Assembly (NCBI GenBank): GCA_963678445.1
Contig: OY782877.1
Location: 4,836,001 to 4,900,000 of the forward strand
Origin: G963678445 sp963678445
GTDB taxonomy: Bacteria; Hydrogenedentota; Hydrogenedentia; Hydrogenedentales; G963678445
DNA length: 64,000 nucleotides
Direction of reading: 5' to 3'
Shown here in pieces: positions 53,345-62,837 of this stretch. The notes under the pieces were generated by a model. The model was not told the DNA's origin, made no database searches, and worked only from the letters and a program-made list of their open reading frames with translations. Each line of letters starts with the position of its first letter. Positions within the stretch are counted from its first letter, which is position 1. Position numbers and translations under genes: made by a program.

Positions 53345-54991
53345 TTATGCCGTTTCCTCTTCCTGAGTCGGTCCTACTACTTTATTTTTACCCGTGCGTT
53401 TAGCCTCATACAGGGCCTGATCCGCCTCCTTCAACAGGTCCTCACACACAGCCATACGCTCGTGGTCCAAAACACCCACGCCTACACTCACGGTAACCTG
53501 AACCCCACTGGGCACATCCCGGAAGGGCCTGGATGCAATCAGCTCTCGAATACGTTCGCCTTCTGCCAAGCCCCCCGCCAAATCCGTTTGCGGCATGATC
53601 ACCACAAACTCTTCCCCCCCATATCGTGCGACGATATCACTTTTACGCACACACTCCTGCGTTCTTGCAGCGATCTCTTTAAGGATACTATCCCCTAGCA
53701 AATGGCCATAGGTATCGTTAAACTGCTTAAAATTATCCACGTCAAAAATAAGACAGGAAAGATTCAGGCGATAGCGCTGGGCGCGTTCTAACTCCTGGTG
53801 AAGACGATCCCGGAAATAGCGGTGGTTATATAAACTCGTCAAGCCATCTGTTATCGCCAAGCGTTCCAATGTTTCGTTGGCAATCTGGATGCTTTCAAAC
53901 AGATGCGCACGTTCGAGCGCATTACTGGCCGCTTCGGTGACAATCTCAAAAAAGCTAATTTCCCGCAGAGAAAAACTTCCTTTGCCACGCGCTGCACGTA
54001 GAAACAGCGAGCCTATCGTCTCATCAAAAAGGACTATGGGAATCACCAACATAGCGTTAATATGTGCTTTTTCAAGCTCGTCCAGCACCGGAACGGTCAA
54101 CGGGTCGCTGTGCACATCGTTGATAACGACTTTCTTGCCCGTATCCATCGCCTTGCACAACTCGGGATACTTTTGCAATTCAATTTGACAATCGTTGACC
54201 GAGGCATCTTCGTGTGAAGCCAGCACTTTTCCGTACTTGTCGCCCCCCCACACCCGCACGACGGAACAACGGTCTGAACTTACGACCCGGGAGATTTGTT
54301 CTACAAAAACAAACAGAATGTCGTGAGAACGTCGTTTAGCGGAGATGGCCTTGAGTATGTTGAGCACGGAAAACAGATCGTTTTTATCCATAGCGATGTC
54401 ATGTTCGCGCGTTGCCAATGCATTGGCATGCAGCGTCATCAAACGCATGGAGATATCGGCCATCTGTGCTGGTCCTGGATCAGGCGTTGTCATTTCCTCC
54501 AGAAGTGGAATCGCTGAATCCCCTACCAAGGCCTCGATAGCGTGCAGCACATAAGGACGCTCCACTGTCCATCCGCCAACAAAACCAGCCTCGCGTGCGT
54601 GTTCCTCTTCCCCGGTTTTAGACCCCAGTATAGAAACACTTAGTGTGGAGGAAATCAGTAGCAATACATGCTCATCCAGATCACCCTGTGCGGTGGCGTA
54701 GGAACATACATTTGGCATCTCTCCCCACACCGCAGGCACGTCTCCATAGACAAATACCTGTCTCGCATATGAGCGCAATTCCGCTACTGCATGTAGTTGA
54801 CGTGCCGTGTGGGCGTCGACCACCATGATTAAATCGTCTCCCCCGTGACGTCCCACAGAGGATGCCGCTTCCTTGGCAAGGGCCAAAAAGACCGTATCGT
54901 CATAAAAGGGAATGACGGAATGCGCTGGTGCCACCGTACGGCATGGGGTCTTATCAATTCGCTCTAACAATGCGTTTAATCGTGTTTTCAC
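53345..54991 (-). CDS. Diguanylate cyclase with DICT-like and GAF domains
   Basis: A 548-residue soluble protein. Residues about 1-175 resemble a DICT sensory domain (VFVYGDVPAVW, LLISSTLSVSILGSK); GAF about 205-365 (VSSDRCSVVRVWG, VIPIVLFDETIGSLFL); GGDEF about 380-540 with DGLTSLYNHRYF, DVDNFKQFNDTYGH and the active-site ARYGGEEFVVIMP. A product-feedback I-site RKSD precedes it by five residues. It makes cyclic di-GMP. The start is a GTG at 54991 with only a weak ribosome-binding site. Cyclic di-GMP ties in with the YfiR gene nearby (inference). Confidence 0.9.
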   Translation of the reverse strand: MKTRLNALLERIDKTPCRTVAPAHSVIPFYDDTVFLALAKEAASSVGRHGGDDLIMVVDAHTARQLHAVAELRSYARQVFVYGDVPAVWGEMPNVCSYATAQGDLDEHVLLLISSTLSVSILGSKTGEEEHAREAGFVGGWTVERPYVLHAIEALVGDSAIPLLEEMTTPDPGPAQMADISMRLMTLHANALATREHDIAMDKNDLFSVLNILKAISAKRRSHDILFVFVEQISRVVSSDRCSVVRVWGGDKYGKVLASHEDASVNDCQIELQKYPELCKAMDTGKKVVINDVHSDPLTVPVLDELEKAHINAMLVIPIVLFDETIGSLFLRAARGKGSFSLREISFFEIVTEAASNALERAHLFESIQIANETLERLAITDGLTSLYNHRYFRDRLHQELERAQRYRLNLSCLIFDVDNFKQFNDTYGHLLGDSILKEIAARTQECVRKSDIVARYGGEEFVVIMPQTDLAGGLAEGERIRELIASRPFRDVPSGVQVTVSVGVGVLDHERMAVCEDLLKEADQALYEAKRTGKNKVVGPTQEEETA

Positions 54992-55106
54992 AAATATACA
55001 TATCCCGTGTGGTTACTGTGCATCAGGAAATTATAGGGTTTCCGCAGAGATGCGAAAAAAAATACCAAGTAGCTTATGTCAGACGAAATTTGTCCTGTGG
55101 AGCTGA

Positions 55107-56342
55107 TTACAAAGCTTCGTTTTCCGGTTCCCAAGTGAATTTTTCAACTATTTCCACCGGCGTGGAGCGCACCACCAGATCATAGAGTTCCTCTACATCT
55201 TTTTTGCGCATCCGAGGGCACCCATGTGATTTATATTGGCCAATTGTTTCTGGTGCAATAGTACCATGAATGCCCAAGTCTGTGGGTAGTCCTTCTTCGG
55301 TGGGTACAAGCGGCATCCAACGTGTTCCCAATTCATTATTGGGGTCGCCCGGGGGAACCGCTTCCCCTCCTGGTTTCCACCACACGGGATCCTTTTGTTT
55401 GTTTCCGATTGTATACGAACCCAATGTTGTTTCGTGACCGGGCATCCCCAGTCCTGTGTAATAGCGTTTAAACAGGCCATTATTATCCAACAGGAAGAGT
55501 CGACATGTGGAGCGTTCGATGAGAATACGAAAGTCTTTGGGGGTATATTTCAAGCGTTGTCCTAAATGTAAACGGGATGGATCATCAATCTGATTGGCTC
55601 GGACTAGTAAGCCCTGCGTAGTATTCAGCTTAATCCCGATTTTAGTTAACGTGTCTCCGCTCTCGATGGCGTAGTGTTTCGATTCCGGTGTTTCCCCCGG
55701 TGAAAACAGCAATGCGACATTCAGTTCCCCAAATGCATCCAGAGCTCGATTCCAGACCTCCGAATCCCATTTTGCGTCTTCCAAAGCCTTTCGATAAAAA
55801 TCACGCGCAGCGATGGATGCGCCTTTTTTTTCTTCTTGCTTTCCAAGTCCAAAGAGAGCAGCCGCGCGTAAGGCCGGTGGCGCAGATTCCGTGATACGTT
55901 CGAAATATTTTTTTGCCTCTTCTGGCTGCCCCGCAAGCTCTAAAGCCTCTGCATAGGCAATAGCTGCCTGAGGATGATGCGGACTGGTAGGGTACTCCTC
56001 CACCGCTCGTTTTAATAACGCCAGCTGCTCCTGCGTATTGTTTTGTGCACGCATCAAATTGGCATAGAGCATCAGGGCTTGAGGGGTAACGTTTGTATCC
56101 TGCACGGTATCCACAAGGGAAAGCAGTATCGACGCCGCATCCGCAGGATTACCTGCGTCGATCTGTGCACGTGCTTTTTGCAGCTCTTCTAAAGGAGAAA
56201 CCGGTGTCGCGCCTGGCATGGGAATACCGTCAAAATGCATGTAAGCACGGTAGCCCCCATAGCCTAACGCAGCAAACAGAAGTATGATGCATATAATTTT
56301 GAAGAGACTCGGATCTTTTTTCTTTCTTCTTCTGGTACTAAT
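55107..56342 (-). CDS. L,D-transpeptidase (YkuD) with TPR and LysM, apparent ATT start
   Basis: A 411-residue envelope enzyme. From ATT at 56342 it reads a basic stretch (STRRRKKKDPSLFK), then a membrane helix (IICIILLFAALGYGGY), then TPR-like helices (about 55-210), LysM (YAIESGDTLTKIGIKLN, about 230-275) and the YkuD domain with IHGTIAPETIG and the catalytic SHGCPRM (usually SHGC[IV]R[ML]). It cross-links peptidoglycan or attaches lipoproteins. No ATG, GTG or TTG lies between an in-frame stop and the ATG at 56240, which would lose the helix and has no ribosome-binding site. GAGG lies eight bases before the ATT. Confidence 0.78.
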   Translation of the reverse strand: MSTRRRKKKDPSLFKIICIILLFAALGYGGYRAYMHFDGIPMPGATPVSPLEELQKARAQIDAGNPADAASILLSLVDTVQDTNVTPQALMLYANLMRAQNNTQEQLALLKRAVEEYPTSPHHPQAAIAYAEALELAGQPEEAKKYFERITESAPPALRAAALFGLGKQEEKKGASIAARDFYRKALEDAKWDSEVWNRALDAFGELNVALLFSPGETPESKHYAIESGDTLTKIGIKLNTTQGLLVRANQIDDPSRLHLGQRLKYTPKDFRILIERSTCRLFLLDNNGLFKRYYTGLGMPGHETTLGSYTIGNKQKDPVWWKPGGEAVPPGDPNNELGTRWMPLVPTEEGLPTDLGIHGTIAPETIGQYKSHGCPRMRKKDVEELYDLVVRSTPVEIVEKFTWEPENEAL

Positions 56343-56376
56343 CGTTTTATCCTCTACTTTGAGCTCAAAATAAAAG

Positions 56377-56502
56377 CGCTACAGGCAAACGGTCCAGCGA
56401 CCGCAAGCAGTGGCCAGCGCCACTCGCAATAGTATGGTCCTTACCGTCCCCGACCACAGCAAAATTTCGTTTTTTATGATAGCGTTGGGAATTTTCAGTC
56501 AT
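56377..56502 (-). repeat. Dispersed intergenic repeat, copy C (fullest)
   Basis: On the minus strand: ATGACTGAAAATTCC, ATAAAAAACGAAATTTTGCT, GTGGTCGGGGACGGTAAGGA, CCATAC, then the hairpin AGTGGC-GCTG-GCCACT, TGCGGTCGCTGGACCGTTT. It fills nearly the whole gap between the kinase and the transpeptidase. Confidence 0.75.
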
Positions 56503-56521
56503 TCCCCCAAAAAGCGGTCCC

Positions 56522-57502
56522 TTATATCCGCGATCCGGTAACACGGGACAGATCTAACAACATTTCCGTCATTGATTGGTAGCGCCTGGTAAGTTTTCGA
56601 CGCAACGCCTTTAAGATAATACGATCCATCTGTGTAGAAACTTCTGGATTGTATTTCGAGGGTGGATCGAATTTGTAGCGCGGGTCCAATAACTGCCGTT
56701 GTATTTCACGCGTATCAGCGCCATTACATGGATGGCGTCCTGCAAAAAGCTCGTACATGGTAATACCAAAGGAAAATATATCCGAACGGGCATCCAGGTT
56801 CTTTTTGCGCAATTGTTCTGGCGACATATACAACCTTGTGCCGCCGCTTTCCTTGGCCCAACGTGAGCGCCATCCGGTATTCATCTTGGACAGACCAAAG
56901 TCCACAATTTTTACTTGTAAGCCATCGCGGGAAAACAGGAAGTTACCTGGCTTGACATCTCGGTGAATCACGCCGTGCTGATGCAGAAAATCCAGGCCTT
57001 CCGAAAGACGAATACATAACTCCGTCATTTGACGTAAGGTCAAGTCGCGATCCTTGATATGTTTCTTCAGGTCATAGCCGTCGATAAATTCCATCAACAG
57101 GCAGCGGCGCTTATTACCACTCGCGTCTTCCTGCACAACAATCTCTTTGTGCATCTTGATGATAACGGGGTGATCCAACTGGGCTGCGATTCGTATCTCG
57201 CGCCCCAGATAATCCCGCTTACGACGGCGCTTGTCCAAATCATAACGGCGGTCGAGAACCTTGATCGCAATGGTGGCGTCCCGCGAACGGTCAATCGCCT
57301 TATAGACCGTTCCCATACCGCCCGCCCCTACCGGCGCAACGATTTCATACGGTCCTACATGCGTGAGCTCAAATTGCGATTCCTGATGGGGGTCCGCCCC
57401 TGGGCTTCGGACCGGCTCATCGATGGGATTAAGCGCATTCTTCCTTTTTTCTGTCTTTTTTCGAAATAACACAGCACTGCTGTTCCTTGGTTTACTCCGC
57501 AT
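56522..57502 (-). CDS. Ser/Thr protein kinase (PknB-like, soluble)
   Basis: A 326-residue kinase with all Hanks motifs: glycine loop VGAGGMGTVYKA (about 56-67), Lys in IAIKVLDRRYD, catalytic loop HRDVKPGNFLF (about 178-188), DFGLSKMN, activation and SPEQL (APE-like), DIFSFGITMYELFAG. There is no C-terminal membrane helix or PASTA domain, so it is cytoplasmic. The N-terminus is basic (RSKPRNSSAVLFRKKTEKRK). FHA-domain targets could include the kinase at 2119. ATG at 57502 with a weak ribosome-binding site. Confidence 0.9.
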   Translation of the reverse strand: MRSKPRNSSAVLFRKKTEKRKNALNPIDEPVRSPGADPHQESQFELTHVGPYEIVAPVGAGGMGTVYKAIDRSRDATIAIKVLDRRYDLDKRRRKRDYLGREIRIAAQLDHPVIIKMHKEIVVQEDASGNKRRCLLMEFIDGYDLKKHIKDRDLTLRQMTELCIRLSEGLDFLHQHGVIHRDVKPGNFLFSRDGLQVKIVDFGLSKMNTGWRSRWAKESGGTRLYMSPEQLRKKNLDARSDIFSFGITMYELFAGRHPCNGADTREIQRQLLDPRYKFDPPSKYNPEVSTQMDRIILKALRRKLTRRYQSMTEMLLDLSRVTGSRI

Positions 57503-57834
57503 CAAAAATGTTCCCGCTCAAAAGAAGCGGGATTTGCACTTCATGAACGAAACTATTTCCTATTTTTGATGACAGTGTTTCAGGATTAAGCCATTATCAT
57601 TAAACACTCACAGATACGAAATCAAACCTAATTCCCAATATACAAAACACCGCTCTGCTCTCAAAGCGTCATAAAGTTAGGGTATGCTCAGCGACCTGCA
57701 ACGGTATGCAAAAGTCAACAAACCAAGATTTTGCACCCACAAAGCTTTCCACCTTCATTTCCTTAATCTCAGGAAATCTGATACCTACGGTCTATGATAG
57801 GCAATCATGAAATTGAAATCAATGTATTCCCGTT
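57503..57834. other. 332-base intergenic region, nothing recognised
   Basis: Between the minus-strand kinase and MoxR genes. I find no open frame with a ribosome-binding site, no clear terminator after MoxR and no repeat copy. It should contain the kinase promoter. Confidence 0.5.
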
Positions 57835-58800
57835 TTATCCAGGCGTTTTCCAAGTTGTCGAACCTGTTGGAATGGGTACTTCTTTGAGAATATCTTGTAG
57901 CACGCTCCGCGTACTAACCCTGCGCAGACGGCTCTCTGGATTGAGTATAAGTCTATGCTCTAGAACGGGATGGGCAAGTTGTTTAACATCATCGGGTATA
58001 ACGTACCCCCTCCCCTGGACTGCGGCAAAGGCCTGCATGGCACGAAAGAGCATCATCGAGGCACGCGGACTGGCGCCCAGCGTAAGATGAATGTTGTCGC
58101 GGGTGCGCGCAATCAAACGAAGCATGTATTCGCGCAGCTTTTCGTGCACAAAGATTTCCCGCACCGATTGTTGCATCCGCAAAATGGTCTCCGCCTGTGC
58201 AACCTGTTCTACAGCGTCGATAGGATGGGCAAGCCGCGTGCGTTCCAGCAATTGGGCTTCTGCAAGGATATTAGGATAGCCTACTGACAGTCGCATCATG
58301 AATCGATCCAACTGAGCCTCGGGCAGTGGAAAGGTACCTTCATGCTCTACGGGATTTTGCGTGGCAAAAACGGTAAAGGGAGGTGTGAGCTTTAGGGTTT
58401 TCCCATCCACTGAGACTTGCCCTTCGGCCATGGCCTCCAGCAGAGCTGACTGGGTGCGCGGCGTAGCCCGGTTGATTTCATCGGCCACCAGAATCTGGGA
58501 AAAGACCGGGCCGGGACGAAACTCAAAGGCTTGTTGTTTCTGATTGAAGATAGATACGCCGCTGATGTCGGTAGGGAGTAGATCCGGTGTGCATTGAATG
58601 CGGTTGAACGAACAGCCACTGGAAACCGCCAAAGCACGCACCAGCATCGTCTTCGCAACTCCGGGCACATCTTCCAGCAACACATGCCCCCCCGCTAAAA
58701 AAGCCGCCAAAGCTGTTTTAATCACATGAGGCTTATCCAATATAACGGATTCTACGCTGGCAACAATACCTTTGATCGTCGTGCGAAATTCACCACTCAT
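57835..58800 (-). CDS. MoxR-family AAA+ ATPase
   Basis: A 321-residue MoxR. Walker A is LLEDVPGVAKTMLVRALA (about 38-55), with SFNRIQCTPDLLPTDISG, the Walker B region ILVADEINRATPRTQSALLEAM, ATQNPVEHEGTFPLPEAQLDRF and a C-terminal lid. MoxR proteins are chaperone-like ATPases, normally encoded beside DUF58 and VWA genes; none is visible here. ATG at 58800 with GGGAG eight bases upstream. It lies 105 bases downstream of the O-antigen-ligase-like gene on the same strand. Confidence 0.93.
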   Translation of the reverse strand: MSGEFRTTIKGIVASVESVILDKPHVIKTALAAFLAGGHVLLEDVPGVAKTMLVRALAVSSGCSFNRIQCTPDLLPTDISGVSIFNQKQQAFEFRPGPVFSQILVADEINRATPRTQSALLEAMAEGQVSVDGKTLKLTPPFTVFATQNPVEHEGTFPLPEAQLDRFMMRLSVGYPNILAEAQLLERTRLAHPIDAVEQVAQAETILRMQQSVREIFVHEKLREYMLRLIARTRDNIHLTLGASPRASMMLFRAMQAFAAVQGRGYVIPDDVKQLAHPVLEHRLILNPESRLRRVSTRSVLQDILKEVPIPTGSTTWKTPG

Positions 58801-58905
58801 AAGCTCAGCTCCCTGCTGCAGTATATAGTCCATAATACCCACATAGACAGGCGGAAGCAAGACAGAACATACGAAAAACACACGCATATTCATAACTTAA
58901 AATGG

Positions 58906-60426
58906 TCAGGTGGAGATTCCCGTATGCTCTCTGCGTACGCGCGCCGCCTGAAGCACAAAGAGGGCTGCAATCATGGCGAGAAATACGCTTCCAATGGGAT
59001 AGGTCAGGCGAGGCATCGCCAGGGACGCTATTAATTGTCCTAACCAGGCCGCTAGTAGCCCCCGCATAAAATATTGCTCACGCACCGTGGGCATCTGCGT
59101 AACGATTCGGTGGGCGCGCGTCACCATCCCCCCCATCCCTAAGCCGACCAAAAGCATACCCACCAAGCCGCCTTTAAACAAGTAGTATAGCCAGACACAG
59201 TGGACCGTCTGGTATTCGGTCTGTGCATAGCTTAGTTGCGTCTCGCGAGTTACAAAGCCCATGGCTACAAATTTGCTGCCCATCCCACTGCCCAACAACG
59301 GTTGATGGCTAAACATACGTATTCCACCGGCGAGCTCTACTAAGCGCCCTCGTATTGAAGCGCCCAGACCGGGAATAAATTGCAAAAAATAGTCGTAGAG
59401 TTGCAGGCCGAAAAGCAGGAACAACACCAAGAGGCCAACGAAGCCTAAAAACCATGCGATGAATTGTAGCTCTTTGGGAAGAAAAAAGAGGAAGAGTACA
59501 CATAATGACACAAAAAGCGCCACATAGGCGGTCCGCATCATCGTAATGACAATCGCTGCGCAAAAGACGCTGAGTAGAATCAGGTAGAGCATTTTACGCA
59601 GTCGGGATTCATCGGGGCAAAATAACATGCTCATCAGCACTACTGTGCTGATTTCAAAAAGGAAATGGCCATTGGGGCGTACAGATTGCAGTAAAAAAGG
59701 ACCTATCTGACGACGCACATATTCCCCTAATACGTTTTGCGTGTTTACCACATTCCCTGTCAACAGCGTGTAGAGGAAAAAGGTAATCGATGCTAATGCG
59801 ATCAGTAACGCCACGCCCAATAGTAGTCGTGAAAAATAGGTGACATCCTTTTTCTCATCCATACAGCACACGAAAACAAAATAACTCGCCAAAAAGACCG
59901 GATATCGGCATTCGGTGACCACTTCTTGCAAATCAGGGTGAAGCATGATGCCACGCGCCGCAATGAGCACGAAAAAGACACAATAGAGGAAAAAGAAATA
60001 ATGCATGATGTCAAAACGTAGCGTTATACGCCCCAGCACCAGTTGGGCCGCAAGATGGGCCAACAGTAAAAAAAGCATTATTTCACGTGGATGCACCACA
60101 ATCCCACCAGCAGGCAGAAGAAAAAAGGAGCGGAATTGGTGGGATACGACCATAAATACGACAAAAAAAGTCAGAATATATCGGGAAGGGCCCAGAATTA
60201 GAAATATTCCTGTAAAAGCGCCCAGACACACCATAGCGCCCAGCAGAAAATCGATTTGAGGCAAACCGATTTTCTTCATGGCAATAATCATCATCATGCC
60301 GATTAAAACGGACAGGACAAGGATCTGCCCCCACTCTCCTGGTGAATTGAACCCAAACAGAAATCGGTCATTCAAAACCCTATTTCGAACTCTGGAAAAC
60401 CCCATACGAACGCGTATCGTCCTCAC
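58906..60426 (-). CDS. O-antigen ligase/polymerase-like membrane protein
   Basis: A 506-residue protein with about 11-12 membrane helices and a large periplasmic loop. The late signature LLGSGMGSKFVAMGF and HCVWLYYLFKGGLVGMLL matches the Wzy_C (O-antigen ligase) domain, in which H-x-x-W and a Gly-rich loop handle the polymer on the periplasmic side. It probably joins or polymerises a surface glycan. The start is uncertain: GTG at 60426 or ATG at 60405, neither with a good ribosome-binding site. It is preceded by the terminator of the NCS1 gene. Confidence 0.85.
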   Translation of the reverse strand: MRTIRVRMGFSRVRNRVLNDRFLFGFNSPGEWGQILVLSVLIGMMMIIAMKKIGLPQIDFLLGAMVCLGAFTGIFLILGPSRYILTFFVVFMVVSHQFRSFFLLPAGGIVVHPREIMLFLLLAHLAAQLVLGRITLRFDIMHYFFFLYCVFFVLIAARGIMLHPDLQEVVTECRYPVFLASYFVFVCCMDEKKDVTYFSRLLLGVALLIALASITFFLYTLLTGNVVNTQNVLGEYVRRQIGPFLLQSVRPNGHFLFEISTVVLMSMLFCPDESRLRKMLYLILLSVFCAAIVITMMRTAYVALFVSLCVLFLFFLPKELQFIAWFLGFVGLLVLFLLFGLQLYDYFLQFIPGLGASIRGRLVELAGGIRMFSHQPLLGSGMGSKFVAMGFVTRETQLSYAQTEYQTVHCVWLYYLFKGGLVGMLLVGLGMGGMVTRAHRIVTQMPTVREQYFMRGLLAAWLGQLIASLAMPRLTYPIGSVFLAMIAALFVLQAARVRREHTGIST

Positions 60427-60457
60427 TAACCACGGCGCTTAGACCGAAAAAAGCATA

Positions 60458-60491
60458 CGGGGAAGCCTGTTATGCAAAACAGGCCTCCCCG
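60458..60491 (-). terminator. Rho-independent terminator of the NCS1 transporter gene
   Basis: A 14-bp stem with one mismatch (CGGGGAAGCCTGTT at 60458-60471, AACAGGCCTCCCCG at 60478-60491) and, on the minus strand, TATGCTTTTTT beyond it. Confidence 0.88.
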
Positions 60492-60523
60492 AATTAAACA
60501 CTATACGATGCACAACGCCATCC

Positions 60524-62299
60524 CTATGCAGCGTCCTTTCCTGTATCACGCTTAATGGCCCAAATTGTACCACTGATAAAGTACAGCAACGTGGGTACAA
60601 TCAAGCCCTGTTTGAAAAAGGCAAGACGGGCCTCATACCCTTCTGCACCTTGTGAATACAACCACAGCGGCCAAATGAAGCATACGGCCAACGCAGCCAA
60701 GGCCACCCATTTCGAGATTAAGTAGACCTTGTCCTTTTTAGGGGCATGCGCAAACGAGGGAGACTCGACGGGTGTCTTTGGGCTTGCCGTCGCAACGACT
60801 TCTTCACCATCCGTTGTTTCAAATTTCTCCCGTGCACCCATCAAAGCCGCCAAGATGGTGTATAAAACCATGCTCACCAAACTGGTCGGAATGAAGAGAT
60901 AAAAGAGGCTTACCCCCAAGCCATAGCGCAGAACCAGGGCAAAAGCAAGGCCTGCACCCCAAGCGATCAAGGCTGGCCAACTGACCCACAACTTCTTTTT
61001 TTCTACCCACAGCGGGGTAAGGCCGATCCGCTCAAAGATCCAATGTTCTGTGAAAACAATCGCGCCTACCGGCACCAGTAACAGGCCATACAACCCTACA
61101 AAATCCAGTAATTTGGTAAACACAAAGGGGAAACACGCCACCGCTGTCGTCAATGCGCCCACCGCCAAGGTCACTACCCAACGCGGCCACCCCGGTGTGA
61201 TGGCCTGCATCGCCAAACCAGCCCGATACAGGGTCGGATTCGAGGTTGTCCACCCCGCAATCACCACCGCAAGAATACCGGCAACGCCCAAGGCATTATA
61301 GGCCATCGCTCCGGGATCAATGTCACCTATAGTCGCATCAGGATTCACCAGCTCATGCAAAGAGGCAGGAACAATCTCAGTCGCACCCATTTTTAACATC
61401 AAAACCGTAATAGCGCCCATCATACCCGCACAGATCCAGGCCAGATAGTGCCCCAGAAACATGCCAAAGGCGGAATAGAGACCGTACCAGTGGCTCTTGG
61501 CATAGCGAAAAATGGCCATATCCGATAACCCACCATGCATGGCCAGATTACACACCCAAGCAAAAGCCGCCACCTCCCAGAAACTTACTTTTTCGCCCCC
61601 ACTGGCAGGGGTTCCCGTCCAGACCGCCTCGTTAACAAGCTGCCAGAAATCACCAAAGCTGGAAATCTTCCCGCCCGCTAACATTTCACGCGCACCCCAG
61701 GGAAGTAAAACCACGGCCCCACCGACAAACATGAGGAACATCCACGGTGAGCACACGGAAGCAAATTGCGCCAGACGTTTAAAGCCCAGAATCGCCAATA
61801 AGACGACTATCGCGCCCACCCCAATCACGACCAAGACAAAACGAAGGTCTTCGGGATACCAATTGGTGTTGGGCGGTATGCCAAAGGGAATACGCACGGC
61901 GGAAGCAGACACTGTAATCATACAGCCTGCCAAAATACAGAACAGAAATGCATTCCACACATTGTAAATAATCGTCGTGCCCGGTCCGGCAACCTTGCGC
62001 AGATACCAATACAGCGTAAGGCGGGTACGCACTGCAATCGGCGCACAAATAAAGGTCCAGGTCAGAACCGCCATCAGATTCCCCAACGCCAGCCCTACAA
62101 ACACATCCAACGCCGACACCCCCCACATCACAAATAAGGCACCAATCGTAAACTCGGTACCGGCTACATGCTCGCCCGCAAATAGCCCTGCAAAATGCCG
62201 CCCAGGCTGCAACCGGTCCTCCGTTACCGGCTCACGTTCAAACTCATACAACGCATCCAGACTTTTTGTAACTTGACTATGTTCTTGCGCTTGCGCCAC
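60524..62299 (-). CDS. NCS1-family permease (purine-cytosine permease-like)
   Basis: A 591-residue transporter with about 12 membrane helices plus a polar insert (about 495-530) before the last two. The N-terminal block HFAGLFAGEHVAGTEFTIGALFVMW and later GWTTSNPTLYRAGLA are typical of NCS1 permeases, which move nucleobases, allantoin or related compounds with H+ or Na+. The substrate is unknown. It is larger than CodB because of the C-terminal extension. GTG at 62299 (VAQAQEHSQ) has AAAGGG seven bases upstream, and the longer frame has no signal. A 7-bp inverted repeat lies in the leader at 62368-62395. Confidence 0.85.
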   Translation of the reverse strand: MAQAQEHSQVTKSLDALYEFEREPVTEDRLQPGRHFAGLFAGEHVAGTEFTIGALFVMWGVSALDVFVGLALGNLMAVLTWTFICAPIAVRTRLTLYWYLRKVAGPGTTIIYNVWNAFLFCILAGCMITVSASAVRIPFGIPPNTNWYPEDLRFVLVVIGVGAIVVLLAILGFKRLAQFASVCSPWMFLMFVGGAVVLLPWGAREMLAGGKISSFGDFWQLVNEAVWTGTPASGGEKVSFWEVAAFAWVCNLAMHGGLSDMAIFRYAKSHWYGLYSAFGMFLGHYLAWICAGMMGAITVLMLKMGATEIVPASLHELVNPDATIGDIDPGAMAYNALGVAGILAVVIAGWTTSNPTLYRAGLAMQAITPGWPRWVVTLAVGALTTAVACFPFVFTKLLDFVGLYGLLLVPVGAIVFTEHWIFERIGLTPLWVEKKKLWVSWPALIAWGAGLAFALVLRYGLGVSLFYLFIPTSLVSMVLYTILAALMGAREKFETTDGEEVVATASPKTPVESPSFAHAPKKDKVYLISKWVALAALAVCFIWPLWLYSQGAEGYEARLAFFKQGLIVPTLLYFISGTIWAIKRDTGKDAA

Positions 62300-62837
62300 A
62301 ACTAAGCCCTTTCTATAGCAACATGCCCTCAAGCCATAACCCAAGTGACCCGTGGCAGGCTTACAAAGCATAGCCCCAAAAGCAATGCGCTATGCCCCTG
62401 TACCGTTATTTTAAGGCCACCGTAAACGTTTCCCTCGCAATTATCTGTCCCTGATTCCAGACGCAACTTAGCCTTCAAAAGCCGTCGCTTCCAAAACAAG
62501 ACAGCGCATTAGACTACCATGCCTGTCAAAACGGTGCAAATTCTCTCCAATACCTGAGAAAGAGACGTTAAAACAGGGAAGTATAGATGCGGCATCGAGT
62601 TCTGAGAGCCGCACACACGACGAATAGACTGCCGTAAAAATAGCCGCAAAATTCGTTGTAAATAGACAACCACAAAGAATACTAGAACTACAGAGGCAAA
62701 ATATGCAATAATACCTTTCAATGTTAGCCGGTTTTCTCGGCTGCATGCCTTGTCGGGCGCAGTAACTCCCTATGTTCTACGCCCAAGCTGTATGCGGGGC
62801 AGTCGCCTGCAAAACAACTAAACTGGAGGACCCTCAC
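62300..62837. other. 538-base divergent intergenic region
   Basis: It lies between the NCS1 gene (minus) and pckA (plus). GCATAGC (62368-62374) and GCTATGC (62389-62395) form a small hairpin in the NCS1 leader. A frame at 62509-62721 could encode a 70-residue membrane peptide but lacks a ribosome-binding site. I see no known riboswitch. Confidence 0.5.

Noticed and set aside
62509..62721. A possible 70-residue membrane peptide on the minus strand
   Set aside because: TTG start without any ribosome-binding site; the hydrophobic helix alone is not enough.
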